64,000 nucleotides of DNA from the NCBI GenBank assembly GCA_963971405.1, contig OZ020487.1, forward strand, positions 11,815,344 to 11,879,343. The letters run 5' to 3'. This DNA is from Psococerastis gibbosa. Taxonomy: Eukaryota > Arthropoda > Insecta > Psocodea > Psocidae. Shown here piece by piece: positions 23,069 to 33,436 of the stretch. Each line of letters opens with the position of its first letter. Positions within the stretch are counted from its first letter, which is position 1. The notes below the pieces were generated by a model, which searched no databases, was not told the DNA's origin, and worked only from the letters and a program-made list of their open reading frames with translations. Position numbers and translations under genes: made by a program.

Positions 23069-23859
23069 TTCATTTGATGAAAGCCGTAATGTTGTTATCG
23101 GTATCTTTATCTTTTTTTAATATGTGAGTAATGCAGACCTCAGTACCGGGAATGGTGATGAAACGGGTCAAAATTTACATTTTGCATTTAGGTTGGTTCT
23201 AGGCAGTCTCTAGAAATTTCGAGAGGGGTTTGAGTCGAAATCACTTTTAGTTAGTTTTAGTGTTAGTTTCAGTTGTTGAGTGCTACCGTCGCACGCCGCA
23301 GTTTCGACCCTATTCACCACCATGATCCTATTTACCCCCATCGTGGATATAGAATTTCCATCAAGGGGGTGCTGGTGAAAATAGGTAAACAATTTTTGAA
23401 TAGAGGAGTGTGAAATTTTAGTTTTTGAAAAATTTCTTACTATTATTCTGAATTTCAACTAACATTAAATTTTTCAGATAAGATGAAAACATGCATGGTG
23501 CAAGGGGGAGGTGCAAAGTGCACGAAAGAGGACCTTTTCTTCCGGTGAAAATAGTGATATTTTGATAGTTATGTTTTGATAGTAATATTAGTACCTAGGT
23601 GCTTGTATAAAGAAAACAAATAGTGTATGTAAAAAAATGAATTTTTTAGACATTTTGAGCTAATTCATTTGAGATAGGAAAATTTTCAGTATGCTGGACG
23701 TAGAAACAACTTGGCACCCAAAAATCTGTGGGCCGATTTGAATAGCACTTTCCATTGTAAAATTATCATATTTACATTTTTAATCCCAGGTTAAGATTAA
23801 AATTTTATTAATCGCCATAGTAGGCCCGCTTATGCATTTATTGAATTTTTTTTTTATTA

Positions 23860-24080
23860 AACTCACTAAGTAAACCTACTAAAGTTTTCCATTTCGTGCG
23901 TAATATTTTAAGATATATTCTTTTTGGAGCAGCAGTTCTTCCTCTGGTATTCCCCCATGGAAGAACTATAGCAGAAACAAATAAAAATATTTTTTAAATT
24001 AATATTATGTATGAAATAGTTTTCTACAACTTGAATAGACCAAATTTTTAATAACTTGCTTAATAAATATAATATACTAG
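23860..24080. mobile_element. Fragment of the TTAA-flanked GAGTGTACAGCCC MITE family
   Basis: The segment around 24000-24060 (ATGAAATAGTTTTCTACAACTT, then ACTTGCTTAATAAATAT) matches one arm of the MITEs at 31472-31869 and 32404-32772. The termini are lost. Confidence 0.5.
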
Positions 24081-24356
24081 TAATATAATATTCTATAATA
24101 TAATATTGCAGTCAAACATTTATTTCTGTAATTTTATATATTGTTAACATTGTTACCTTTAATATTGGGTTATTGTCTATTATAACTAATTTAGATACGG
24201 TATGTGTACACTTCAATCTACAATTACTTAACCTACTTAATTATCCTATCATTTTAATCTGTGCTCTTACTTTGGCAATAAATGTTTTTATTTGAGAATT
24301 TACTTATTACTTAGACCTACTGAACATATTTTGGACATCTTCGACGCAGTCATTTT

Positions 24357-24519
24357 CATTGGTTTCACAACTACAAGTTACATAAAAATATATAGCTGTA
24401 CAGTAGTGCTGGCCTTTCAATTCGGAAATAGAGTAGGGTATCGTACATTGTACCCTTTTCGAGCTCACATGACTTTGTCTAATTGTTTCTACGTGACCCT
24501 TTTCCGGCCACACCAAACA
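24357..24519 (-). promoter_or_regulatory. Second TATA-containing block resembling the cuticular promoter
   Basis: On the minus strand the shared block (24519-24463) is followed by a TATATATT box near 24395-24388, then by an ATG at 24359 (ATGAAAATGACTGCG). No downstream exon was found. It could be a paralogous promoter, an alternative promoter of the same gene, or a relic. Confidence 0.35.
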
Positions 24520-24903
24520 CGACTTCGATTAATTATTTCTGAAGGAAATGACCTGAGGTGGTTTGAATGTTGAATACATACCTATCGTGTACTCACTCAT
24601 CTTTAGCTTGCGAAAACAGTGATACCTTTAAGAGACATTTCCTTATTTTCTGCTATAAAAAAATTCCCGAACAGAACCGAACAATTAAGAGAGAATCGAA
24701 AAGGGAAAAACCTTATAAGTGTAAAGATCAAATATCTCCTTATATCTATCGCATAGGTCAAAAATATTAAGACAAACAGAAGACAATTTTCTGAACATTT
24801 TAATGCATATGGGCTAATGGTAGGATTGGGCCCAAAGTTCGCTCACATGAAAAATTAGTTTTCTTTCTTCTTTCCTGATAATATGTACCTATTACTTAAA
24901 CAG

Positions 24904-24990
24904 ATTGGCCACAAATATCGAATTTGACTTGTGCACAATACGATTGGTGTGCTAGTCCCGAGGAAGGAGTACAAGAACTGTGGCCAATTG
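24904..24990 (+). CDS. Possible internal exon, unknown protein
   Basis: A pyrimidine-rich stretch with CTTAAACAG ends at 24903. The next 87 bases are open and protein-like (SNLTCAQYDWCASPEEGVQE) up to CAATTG|GTAATAG. If unspliced, the frame continues to a TAA at 25095. There is no ATG, no recognisable domain and no partner exon, so this is only a candidate. Confidence 0.3.
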
Positions 24991-25099
24991 GTAATAGTGA
25001 AGGCCACATATCACCTCAGATTATGCTACTTCAACATGTATTTTGTATTTTTTTTTGTATTTATAAAAAAAGGTTAATCGCGTGTGTATCCGATTAACC

Positions 25100-26700
25100 T
25101 CTTCAATCGCCTCACTAAGTACGTACTAGTGTTGAGTTGTTTACGACACGTCTCCGATCGTAAGGTAAGTAGAGACTCGCACAAGTTCAAGCACGTTACC
25201 ACCATGCCACCGCACTCGCTGTAACTCCGGCCGTGAAAGCCTTTGAAATTATTATATAGATGGACATGACTGATTCAGAACTAATAATTTGGAATTAGCG
25301 AAAAGGCAGTTGATATTTTGACAGCTGCTATGACGGGTGGGACAAATCGGGCCGCTCACTTCGGTGAGAGCCTGCAGGTCTCATTGGCCAAATGGGCCAG
25401 GTGTCCGGGCCTTCACAAAGGTCCTGCTTGACAGAGAGTACCTACCTGAATTGGCCCTATAAGGCACTTTAGGTTGTTACCAATTTCAAAGGTACCGATT
25501 CGGTATTCGATGTCCCTTTATGCTCCGGACCAGTTGTCAATTTTATAATTTTTGCTCGGATGTGAACAGGCCCATGGATTGGAAATTTTCCCGGGACCTT
25601 TCTAGTATGAATAATTCTGGGCCGCAGCCGCGAAGGATCATTTTCAACGATAATAATGATTGAGTTTCATGTGCCTGTCACGAATGTAATTCTCAAGATA
25701 TAGATCGTGGGTTCGAATCCCACCAAGTTAGGTTTTTCTTAATTCTCTAATTTCTAACGCACAGATAAGATCACACGTTTCTCCACAATGCGTCATTCTT
25801 AGGTTTTGGTACATTATTATTCAAGAATCCAAACTCGGTACCTATGTGAATCTATTTTTCGCCATCTAAGTCATTTTAATTGTAAAACAACAATTTCCAG
25901 TGCAAAATTCCTATAACCTGGTTTATCAACCTAAATGGTAAATTCCCAATGGACACAGATAGAAAATACATCTTCAGAAGGTGCAAGCTTATTATTTACA
26001 ATTTTACAACATTAGACCATTATTAATTTTTGTTCGCTTTTTTTAAATTTATAATCTTTGTCGCTGTGAAATGAGGGGTTAATTAATTTAGTCAAGAATA
26101 CCAAAAAAAGTCAACTTTATTTATAAAATATTATAATGAATATAGTAAAATATAATAATTATAATAATATTGGGACATCTCTGCCTTTATATTATATTAC
26201 TTTTGAGCATGGGTTGCATTTCCCCCCATTCTCCAATCAACTTTGAAATCCCCAAAGGCTTGTGCTAATATCACTGAAAACCTACCATAGGTCGGTAGCC
26301 TAATTTAACATGACTCATTACTTTTATTATAGTGATGCAAAAACCCAAACTGTAATTATAAAGAGTGCCTATTAACTGTACTATTATTGCGGCCTCTCCA
26401 TAACGAAATATAAAAAAATATTTACGGCCCCTATTAGAGCACTTATATTTCGCTGTTATTATATATAGGCTATATATTTTTTCAGATTTTGAAATATTAT
26501 GAACTACATTGGGTGTCAGTTGGTTAACGATCTGAAAATTTTATAGCTATTAGGAAATATTCAACCCGCAGTGGTTAATGAAGTAGGCCTAACGTTATTA
26601 AGGGCGGATCCTCATATGCTCCTTGTAACGTTATACCTGTATATAGGTAGTTTACGTTATATAGGTAGGTACCTACTCACTATCACTATACTCACAACTA
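25100..26700. other. Spacer with tRNA-like B-box sequence
   Basis: Near 25708-25727 lies GTGGGTTCGAATCCCACC, a perfect T-arm/B-box, but no matching acceptor or anticodon stem could be folded, so it is a tRNA-derived repeat at most. A short AAAGGCTTTCACGGCCGGAG fragment (reverse strand, near 25225-25250) matches 3814-3922. The rest is AT-rich and unassigned. Confidence 0.45.
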
Positions 26701-27085
26701 AGGCGCCCATTCCACCGACCGGCTAGGGCTATTTACAAAAACGGCGACGTAGTAGCAGACATTCAAGACTTAGGTGACGTTTCCACCGACCTCGCATTGC
26801 AGAATGCAAATGACATTGACGGAAACAGAATTTTTCTTTTTGTACAAATCTATTAAAATGTTTGTACTTCACATATCCCATGACGCCATTTTTTAATTTT
26901 AGTTTGTTTGTTTGTGATTTTACTGTATGATCATTGATCAATTTTAACTATGGCATAGAGGAAAATAAACATTTACGTCAATTCTGCAATGCGAGGTCGA
27001 TGGAAACCCCGCCTAAGTCTTGAATGTCTGCTACCACGTCACTGTTTTTGTAAATAGCCCTAGCCGGTCGGTGGAATGGGCGCCT
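26701..27085. mobile_element. Palindromic MITE, AGGCGCCCATTCCACCG family
   Basis: The arms of about 110 bp start AGGCGCCCATTCCACCGACC and run through GCTAGGGCTATTTACAAAAA and AGACATTCAAGACTTAGG. Inner arms share a GCATTGCAGAATGC-type segment. A second, end-truncated copy lies at 58093-58352. No coding capacity. Confidence 0.88.
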
Positions 27086-27256
27086 AAGGCGGCTATTTCA
27101 CTTGTCAACATTCCGTCATTTGTGCATCAAAAATTTATGAGATGTTTGTTTTAAGGAGACTATTTTGTTGATCTATTATAAATTAAGTTATTATATGGTA
27201 GAGACTTATTATTGATGCATAAATGACGGAATATTGACAAGTGGAATAGCCGCCTA
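27086..27256. mobile_element. Palindromic MITE abutting the previous one
   Basis: The arms AAGGCGGCTATTTCACTTGT and ACAAGTGGAATAGCCGCCTA are inverted, and homology continues through ATTCCGTCATTTRTGCATCAA. It starts directly where the preceding MITE ends, and both share an AAGGCG-like terminus, but the bodies differ. Confidence 0.85.
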
Positions 27257-27375
27257 AGACAAATGTCCAATTTGGCAAATACAAACTCAATGTACCCGGC
27301 GTGCCCCATAATTTATTTCAATGTCATTTCGTGTTATATGGTGCACAATAGCGGCATTTTAATTTAATTACTCAC

Positions 27376-27505
27376 CAGCAGCCTTATCATGGCGATTATA
27401 ATACCGGTATTTATTTAATCCCCAGGTATTAAAAATGTTAATACAATTTTAATACCAGGGGATTAAATAAATACCGGTATTATAATCGCCATGATCAGAC
27501 TGCTG
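27376..27505. mobile_element. Near-perfect 130-bp hairpin MITE
   Basis: Same family as 21927-22101 but with almost no spacer: the arms read CAGCAGCCTTATCATGGCGA ... TCGCCATGATCAGACTGCTG, meeting at ATGTTAATACAAT. The arms differ at only a few positions, so insertion is relatively recent or the palindrome is maintained. Confidence 0.9.
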
Positions 27506-27915
27506 CTTCTCTATATGCATTCCTACCTATAAAATCTAATATTTTTAAATTTTTGACAATATTAAATGAGTTATACGTAGTAACCTGTTTCCATCATGCT
27601 CGAATATTTATTCGAATGAGAAATATTTGGAATACTTATTTTGAAGTAGGCTATACGATTTGAATCTGAAATTAGGTATTACACTTTCCAATTCTTAGAT
27701 CCATATTTATTGGATCGAGTATGTGATAGGGGGATTAGCATACTTAAATTATATATTTTTTTTAAATAAATAAATTGGCTTCGTTCAATCGCGGAGCACA
27801 GGCAGCACCCGGCAGGTTTTTAAGGGAAGTTGAAATGACAGATCCGGCAAGTTAAAGAAGAAGATTGCTGACCAGATTGGAAACTGTCCTGTATTTCTTT
27901 CTCCGGTATAGAACC

Positions 27916-28092
27916 CAAGGGCGGACTTTGCCTCCAATTTAGGGGGGAAGGGGTCAGCGGTCAGGTTCAGTGAATTATTACATTAATAAACATTATTATT
28001 TTTAATTCCCATTGTTATCCAGTGTAAGTTAATTTTTTTTTTGGGGGGGGGGGGGGGTCCGGACCCTCTGACCCCCCTAAAATCCGCCCTTG
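27916..28092. mobile_element. G-rich hAT-type MITE with 8-bp TSD
   Basis: The termini CAAGGGCGGA and TCCGCCCTTG are inverted. Inside are AATTTAGGGGGG and a CCCCCCTAAAAT counterpart. The exact 8-bp duplication ATAGAACC flanks it (27908-27915 and 28093-28100). The internal run of 15 or so G explains part of the homopolymer richness of the window. Confidence 0.88.
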
Positions 28093-28259
28093 ATAGAACC
28101 ATTATGTACCTATAAAGTTGTGCTATCCTCCCACTTTTCGACTTGAGGGGGCACAGCTTTGTAAATTAATTACGTTATTCCTAATTTTTGATAAATACAT
28201 AAATACACGGATTTTCTATCCATCTACCTGTATTGTACTAAATTTAGCACATTACGTCT

Positions 28260-28515
28260 CCACCCCCCCCCCCAGAAATGGCTGGCTACGGCTAGAAATT
28301 TTAAGGCGGTGGGGCCAAGGGGCGGGGCATGACTTCTATCTGGGGGGGGGGGGGCAATGAAAAAACAAAACATTTTTCATTTGGAGTAGGTATAGGCCTA
28401 CCATTCAATAATTCTGCAAATTAAAAACATGTAAAATATCTCAAAAGTGGGGGGGGGGCCAGAGGGGCCGGAGAAACTGTTGGGGGGGGGGGGGCAGGCC
28501 CCCTCGGGCACCCCC
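28260..28515. repeat. G/C homopolymer-rich repeat remnants
   Basis: Runs of 10-13 G or C at about 28262, 28342, 28448 and 28482 are embedded in GGGGCCAGAGGGGCC-like and GAGCCGCCACTGG text. They resemble ends of the G-rich MITEs, but boundaries cannot be set. Confidence 0.5.
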
Positions 28516-28839
28516 GTAGAGCCGCCACTGGCTGCGGCCCTTGTTTCCACATGAAGATTTCGTGAAATTAACTCACTAAAAACGTCCACTTACTAATCTG
28601 TCATTATTCTAGCCTACACTTTTGTCGCAGCTAGAAAAGACATTCGCTAGTCCTGGTATGACATAGATTGACCTGCTAGACAGCATAGCTAGCACACAAA
28701 GCCACTCGCTACTCTAATAGGAAGTTATTATGATAATAAACTCGCTGCCATTATTTATATCTATGAAGTACGTTGGTACCAATTTGCACTCCAAAGACCG
28801 TAAAAAATCAGCTGGTCTCATTACAACCCTTCATCCTAG

Positions 28840-29010
28840 CGAGATACGACTCCTAGTTTCTTCTTCTGAGGTCACAATCACAACCAATTGGTTGGCAGCA
28901 ACTCCCTGCATTTCTTTCTCCAGCTCTCTCTGTCCTGCGCCTTCCTCTTCAGCTCTTAGTACATTCGAGCTCGTGCTTCTTCCTTCAGTTGATCCATGAA
29001 TTTCTCGTTT
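28840..29010 (-). pseudogene. LINE C-terminal fragment
   Basis: On the minus strand this encodes RELEKEMQGVAANQLVVIVT, a tail like that seen near 29620-29710 on the other strand, where the closing words of an RTE-like LINE occur. Only the last 60 codons survive. Confidence 0.5.
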
Positions 29011-29054
29011 ACGGACAGATAAATACACACATATATATACAGTATATGTGAAAT

Positions 29055-29160
29055 GTCGGACTAGTCCAGTTGGAAGGGTGCTCCACTATGAAATGGTAGG
29101 TCGAGGTTCGAGAATCGACATACCTAACCCATACCTGGACTGCTACTGTTATTGACCACA
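29055..29160 (+). mobile_element. tRNA-like SINE head
   Basis: An A-box-like TAGTCCAGTTGG near 29060 and a B-box-like GGTTCGAGAATCG near 29105 lie about 45 bases apart, as in tRNA-derived SINEs. No cloverleaf could be completed. Confidence 0.5.
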
Positions 29161-29264
29161 CCATTTAAAATAGCTCTGTGGTCAAGAATAAGAATCCTGT
29201 GTCAGTTCTCAACCCTTAATAATATGTTGGCAAGACCATGTTACCAATGAGGAGGTCCTAACCA

Positions 29265-29730
29265 AGCCCGTGCCCAGGTTTTGATTGAGGGGGGGGGGTC
29301 CAATTTTTTTTTTTATACGTAATTTAGTAATGAATTAATGAATAATTAATTCATTCATCAAATCATACAGGTTTACATACAAAAATTTATTTCGGGGGGG
29401 GGGGGGGGTCCCGACCACCCCCCCCCCTGGCCATGGTCCTAACTAAAACTCTGGTTGCATCCATATGTACAAGAAGAGTTCGCTGGATCGGACACTTGCT
29501 ACGACACGAGAGCTTCGTCAGTTGCCTCACAGAAGGAATCATGGAAGGCGTCAATTGGCCCAAAAAAGGAATATCTGCAGCGAGTGATGGAGGATGTAGG
29601 GGCCAGTGCATACGTGGAGCTGACGAGGGCGTATCAGGATCGAGGGGAGTGGAGGCATCGATGCCACATATTGCTGCCAACCAGCCAGCTGGCTGTAACT
29701 CTTCCTTTCTTTTCCTTGCCTAGTATCCCC
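29265..29730 (+). pseudogene. LINE C-terminus interrupted by a G-rich element
   Basis: Positions 29440-29720 encode a common LINE C-terminal segment (VRWIGHLLRHESFV, KKEYLQRVMEDVGASAYVEL) in shifting frames. Before it, 29270-29437 is a G-rich element bounded by GCCCGTGCCCAGG and CCTGGCCATGG, with TCCTAAC repeated on both sides (about 29257 and 29438), consistent with insertion into the LINE. Confidence 0.6.
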
Positions 29731-29739
29731 TGGAAAAGG

Positions 29740-30540
29740 AGCATATATTTACAAAATACAATATACATACCATACCTCATCCCCAAGCTAAAGTTTGATT
29801 CTGACAAAGGACTTATACAGTGCTGCTAAAACAAGATATAATCATATTATTTTTTCTTATTTTAAAATAATCATTTTTATTTATAGCCTACTGTTTTTTA
29901 TTTACTTATTTAGTTTATTTTTTATTTTTATTTTATTTTATTTTTAAATGTTAATAGTCTGCTTTTATTATTATTCCCTCCCATAGAATAATAGTAATAA
30001 TAATAATTACTTTGCGTTAACTAAATCAGGACTAAATCAGGAAATTTAGGAAAGTCTACCAGAACAGTATGATAGTATTACCTGCTTAGTCTATGCAACC
30101 CTGAAACTATTTTTACTACATAACTCGTTAATGAGAATAGAATATTCTTTATTAAGAAGACCGATCCGATATGACCCCATGGGTCACAACTTTAGGCTGA
30201 TATTGGCAGCTGAATGGTCTTACGAGTTATAAATAATGATTGCAAGTCGTCTACCTGTCTTTAGGTACTTCCTCAACTTCCAGATGTAGAGAGTAGGCCT
30301 ATCAAATAGGCACTAGAATGATGATATCTGCTTTAATGGATATATTTCGTGGAAACATCAACTTTGCAACAGACCTAGGCTAAGGAAGTCGGTTTGTTTT
30401 ATTTTTTAAATTACGCCATAGTAGGCCTACTAGGCTTCCACCATCGGCTTTCTTGCAGCCCAATACAACACATAATCTGGTGAACCTCTGCTATTGACAA
30501 GAGCAGGGCACGTTTTAAGAGTATATAGGCCTAGCCTACA
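29740..30540. other. Unassigned AT-rich spacer
   Basis: TTATTTTA-rich low-complexity DNA at 29840-30010, then sequence with several TAGGCCTA palindromes. No gene was seen. Confidence 0.4.
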
Positions 30541-30880
30541 TACCAGGAAATTGGTAGCCCGAAATTTAATACTTTTTATTTTTTATTTAATTAACTAAGC
30601 AAGTTATTAAAGATTTGGCTCATTAAAGTTGTAGAAGACTACTTCATGCATCATATAATAAGGTATTTTTAATTTTTGAAATTGCAGTTTTTTCATAAAC
30701 ACGATATTATTTTATAAACAATAACTTTTCACGTAAAATAGATTTTATTAAAAAAACTAAAATTTCGGATACTAAAAATACCTTATTATAACTTATAATG
30801 CATGAAGTAGTCTTCTGCAACTTAAATGAGCCAAATCTTTAATATGATAATTAAATAAAGGCAAAAAAGTATTAAATAAG
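30540..30880. mobile_element. TTAA-family MITE, copy without ends
   Basis: Inverted arms around AAGTTATTAAAGATTTGGCTC and GAGCCAAATCTTTAATATGA match 31472-31869 closely. Terminal GAGTGTACAGCCC sequences are decayed. Confidence 0.75.
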
Positions 30881-31471
30881 TGTCGCACAGAGGGCAGAAA
30901 GTTTCCGCTGCTACACCAATACGGTGAAGGTGTTTTTGAAGGTAGTCATGACCCGTTGTTAACCTAAATTCTGCCACTGATTGTTATCTGGGCAGTTTCT
31001 TTGGCGGACTGTATTTCCTCGCACTAGTTTTTCCCACGTTTTCCCGTCTGCGTTGGTCCTGTGAGCTGTCCCGCACTTGACTTGAAAGAATTCTTTGTTA
31101 TGCCTCTTACAGTCACTTAAAGTCAATATTAATTGATATTATAATTATGATTTTATTTATTTTGCTGTGGCAGGTCAAACTATATTCTTTCTTGATCACT
31201 GCACTTTTTGAAATGGCAAGATGACCAGCAGCAGTTGCTGTTATTGATGGTGTCCCATTTGTTACATAACTGTTTAAACCACTGGATTCTTTGGGCTTTT
31301 ACACGGAGAACAAGGTTTTCATTTTAAAGGATCTAGAAATAGGATTCTAAAGGATCTGAGGATATAGAAAAAGCCGGGATTCAAACCCAAGGGTGGTGGA
31401 ATGATGCAGTTGCATCGGCGTACTGTAGAGTCAGCTTAAGCGAATAACTTGTGGACTATACATAATATTAA

Positions 31472-31869
31472 GAGTGTACAGCCCTTAGGAAATTGGAAGC
31501 CCGAAATTTAATACTTTTTATTTTTTAATTAATTAACTAAGCATGTTATTAAAGATTTGGCTCATTAAAGTTGTAGAAGACCACTTCATGCAACATATAA
31601 TTAAATATAGCCTATTTAATTTTCGAAATTGTAGTTTTTTTCAAAAACATGATAATATTTTATAAACAATAACTTTTCACGTATAATCGATTTTATAAAA
31701 AAAAACTAAAATTTCGAAGAAAGAAATTACCTAATAATATGATGCATGAAGTAGGCTAGTCTTCTACAACTTTAATGAGCCAAATCTGTAATAACATGCT
31801 TAGTTAATTAAATTAAAAAAAAAATAGCATTAAATTTTGGACTGCCAATTTCCTACGGGCTGTACACTC
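31472..31869. mobile_element. TTAA-flanked MITE with long inverted arms
   Basis: It is flanked by TTAA at 31468-31471 and 31870-31873 and begins GAGTGTACAGCCC with the inverted counterpart GGGCTGTACACTC. Arms of about 170 bp contain AAATTTAATACTTTTTATT and GATTTGGCTCATTAAAGTTG. Exact TTAA flanks are the hallmark of piggyBac-type insertion. There is no coding capacity. Confidence 0.88.
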
Positions 31870-31987
31870 TTAAGAATATAACGGGATGGCCGTGGACATA
31901 TACCGACCCTGGTCCCATGCAGTCTGAACAGCATTTGATACAAGGTCTAGTTTGGGCGCAAGTTTGCCTTATGCAAGCCTTACCTAA

Positions 31988-32006
31988 CCTCTCTCTCTCT
32001 CTCTTC
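31988..32006 (+). repeat. (CT)n microsatellite
   Basis: A short CTCTCTCTCTCTCTC run. Confidence 0.85.
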
Positions 32007-32120
32007 TGGCATTTAAAACTATTTACTTTCTTCTACTGGGTAGGCAGGTCACTTTATAATCTAATTTATAGACTATAGCTCATCAGGCCATTCACGATAA
32101 CAGATTTATTTATAGCCAGC

Positions 32121-32301
32121 CAAGGGCGGATCCAACCGAAAATTTAGGGGGGGGGGTCACAAGTTTTTTGTAAGTTTAAAAGGTAATTTTTTTGTTGAAA
32201 AGTTGAGTTTTATTCCATTTTACTAGGTATCTTAAAAATTTACTATGAATTTACTCATTTGACCCCCTGACCCCCCCCCCCCCCCCGTGGATCCGCCATT
32301 G
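32121..32301. mobile_element. G-rich hAT-type MITE, second copy
   Basis: The left end CAAGGGCGGATCCA and right end TGGATCCGCCATTG are inverted, with a GGGGGGGGGGTCA/TGACCCCCC inner pair. Flanking octamers TAGCCAGC and TAGTCAGT agree at six of eight positions, consistent with a decayed 8-bp duplication. Confidence 0.8.
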
Positions 32302-32403
32302 TAGTCAGTTGTAATTGGCAAAATGTCATCAAAATCGAGCATTATTAAGGGGTTCTGTGTGCTGTATGTATTCGCGGTCAGAATGTATAGTGTAGGTGTT
32401 TAA

Positions 32404-32772
32404 GAGTGCACAAATTGTCTTTTACTTCTTATTTTTATTTAATTAACAAAGCAAGTTATTAAAGATTTGGCTCATTTAAGTTGTAGACAACTTCTTCATG
32501 CATTATATAGGCCTAATAAGGAATTTTTAATATTATAAATTGTTGTTTTTTCATACACATGATAATACTAGTAATTTATAAACATTAACTTTTTACGTAA
32601 AATGGATACTATGAAAAAACTACAATTTCGAAAATTATAAATACCTTATTATATGATGCATGAGGTAGCCTATAGTTTTCTAACTTAATGAGCCAAATCT
32701 ACAATAACTCTCATAGTTAATTAAATAAAAAATAACAAGTATTAAATTTCGGACCGCCAATTTCCTACGGGA
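32404..32772. mobile_element. TTAA-family MITE, third copy
   Basis: The left flank is TTAA then GAGTGCACA. Arms contain AAGTTATTAAAGATTTGGCTC and its complement, and the right side ends CGCCAATTTCCTACGGG before decayed flank. Confidence 0.8.
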
Positions 32773-32833
32773 TTAATAAGTATATTATATGTAAAAAATT
32801 GCACTTAATTCCACAACATAAACATTTAATAGT

Positions 32834-32868
32834 AACAGCTGTTTCGGTGTAACACCATCATCAGCTAG
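32834..32868 (-). ncRNA. Hammerhead-core-like motif
   Basis: On the minus strand CTGATGA, then T, a GGTGT-T-ACACC hairpin, then GAAAC and the palindrome AGCT. This is the order of a type I hammerhead core as found in Penelope-like retroelements. One extra U precedes stem II, and stem I pairing is only about three bases (CTA/TAG), so activity is doubtful. Confidence 0.3.
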
Positions 32869-32989
32869 GGTACGGGATGTAGGTTACCCTGAATTAGTTT
32901 ATGGTATACCGTAACTTTCTGTATAACGATTCTCTGGGTTTGCAAAAGCTCAAAGTATTTGGTGAATAGAGTACGTGGAGTAAATAGCT

Positions 32990-33292
32990 CACTACCGAGC
33001 TTCAAGCGCCGTATAAACAGCGAGAAGGGAGGGTAGAAGGCGCAAGGCAGGCCAGGATGGAGAGTCTAGGTAGAAAGCAACCTACTAAAGTAGAGTTGTT
33101 ACAGGCGGCTTAGCAGTGGAAGACATGGGACCGGGATGTCTGGAGAACATTGATGAGAGAGGTTCACTTGCGAGCTGTAGCGTCGAAGAATCAGAAGAAG
33201 GTGAAGAAAAAGAAAAAGCAGATGGAGAAGAAAAAGAAGAAGGAGGAGAAGAAGAAGAAACAGATGATGATGTCACCGCAAAGGAATAGTTA
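32990..33292 (+). pseudogene. LINE 3' end with purine-rich tail
   Basis: The frame near 33110-33190 reads TWDRDVWRTLMREVHLRAVA, a typical last segment of an RTE-like ORF2. It runs into a GAAGAAGAAAAA tail at 33185-33265. The acidic or serine-rich proteins predicted in other frames of this tail are artefacts of the simple sequence. Confidence 0.65.
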
Positions 33293-33436
33293 CAATAACA
33301 ATTAGCAATTACAATGGTTACTTGCCTCTCTCTAGCTGTAACTTACATTATTGTATACTATAATTCAATTCACTGTTAATCCATTAATTTTTTTTAAAAT
33401 GTTTTATTAACCAGTGAATCCTGCAATAAATATTAT

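Noticed and set aside
25690-25740. tRNA gene suggested by GTGGGTTCGAATCCCACC
   Set aside because: Only the T-arm is convincing; no acceptor stem or anticodon arm pairs in the flanking bases. Treated as a tRNA-derived repeat.
33085-33276. Serine-rich (minus) or glutamate-rich (plus) protein
   Set aside because: It is translation of the purine-rich simple tail of a LINE copy.
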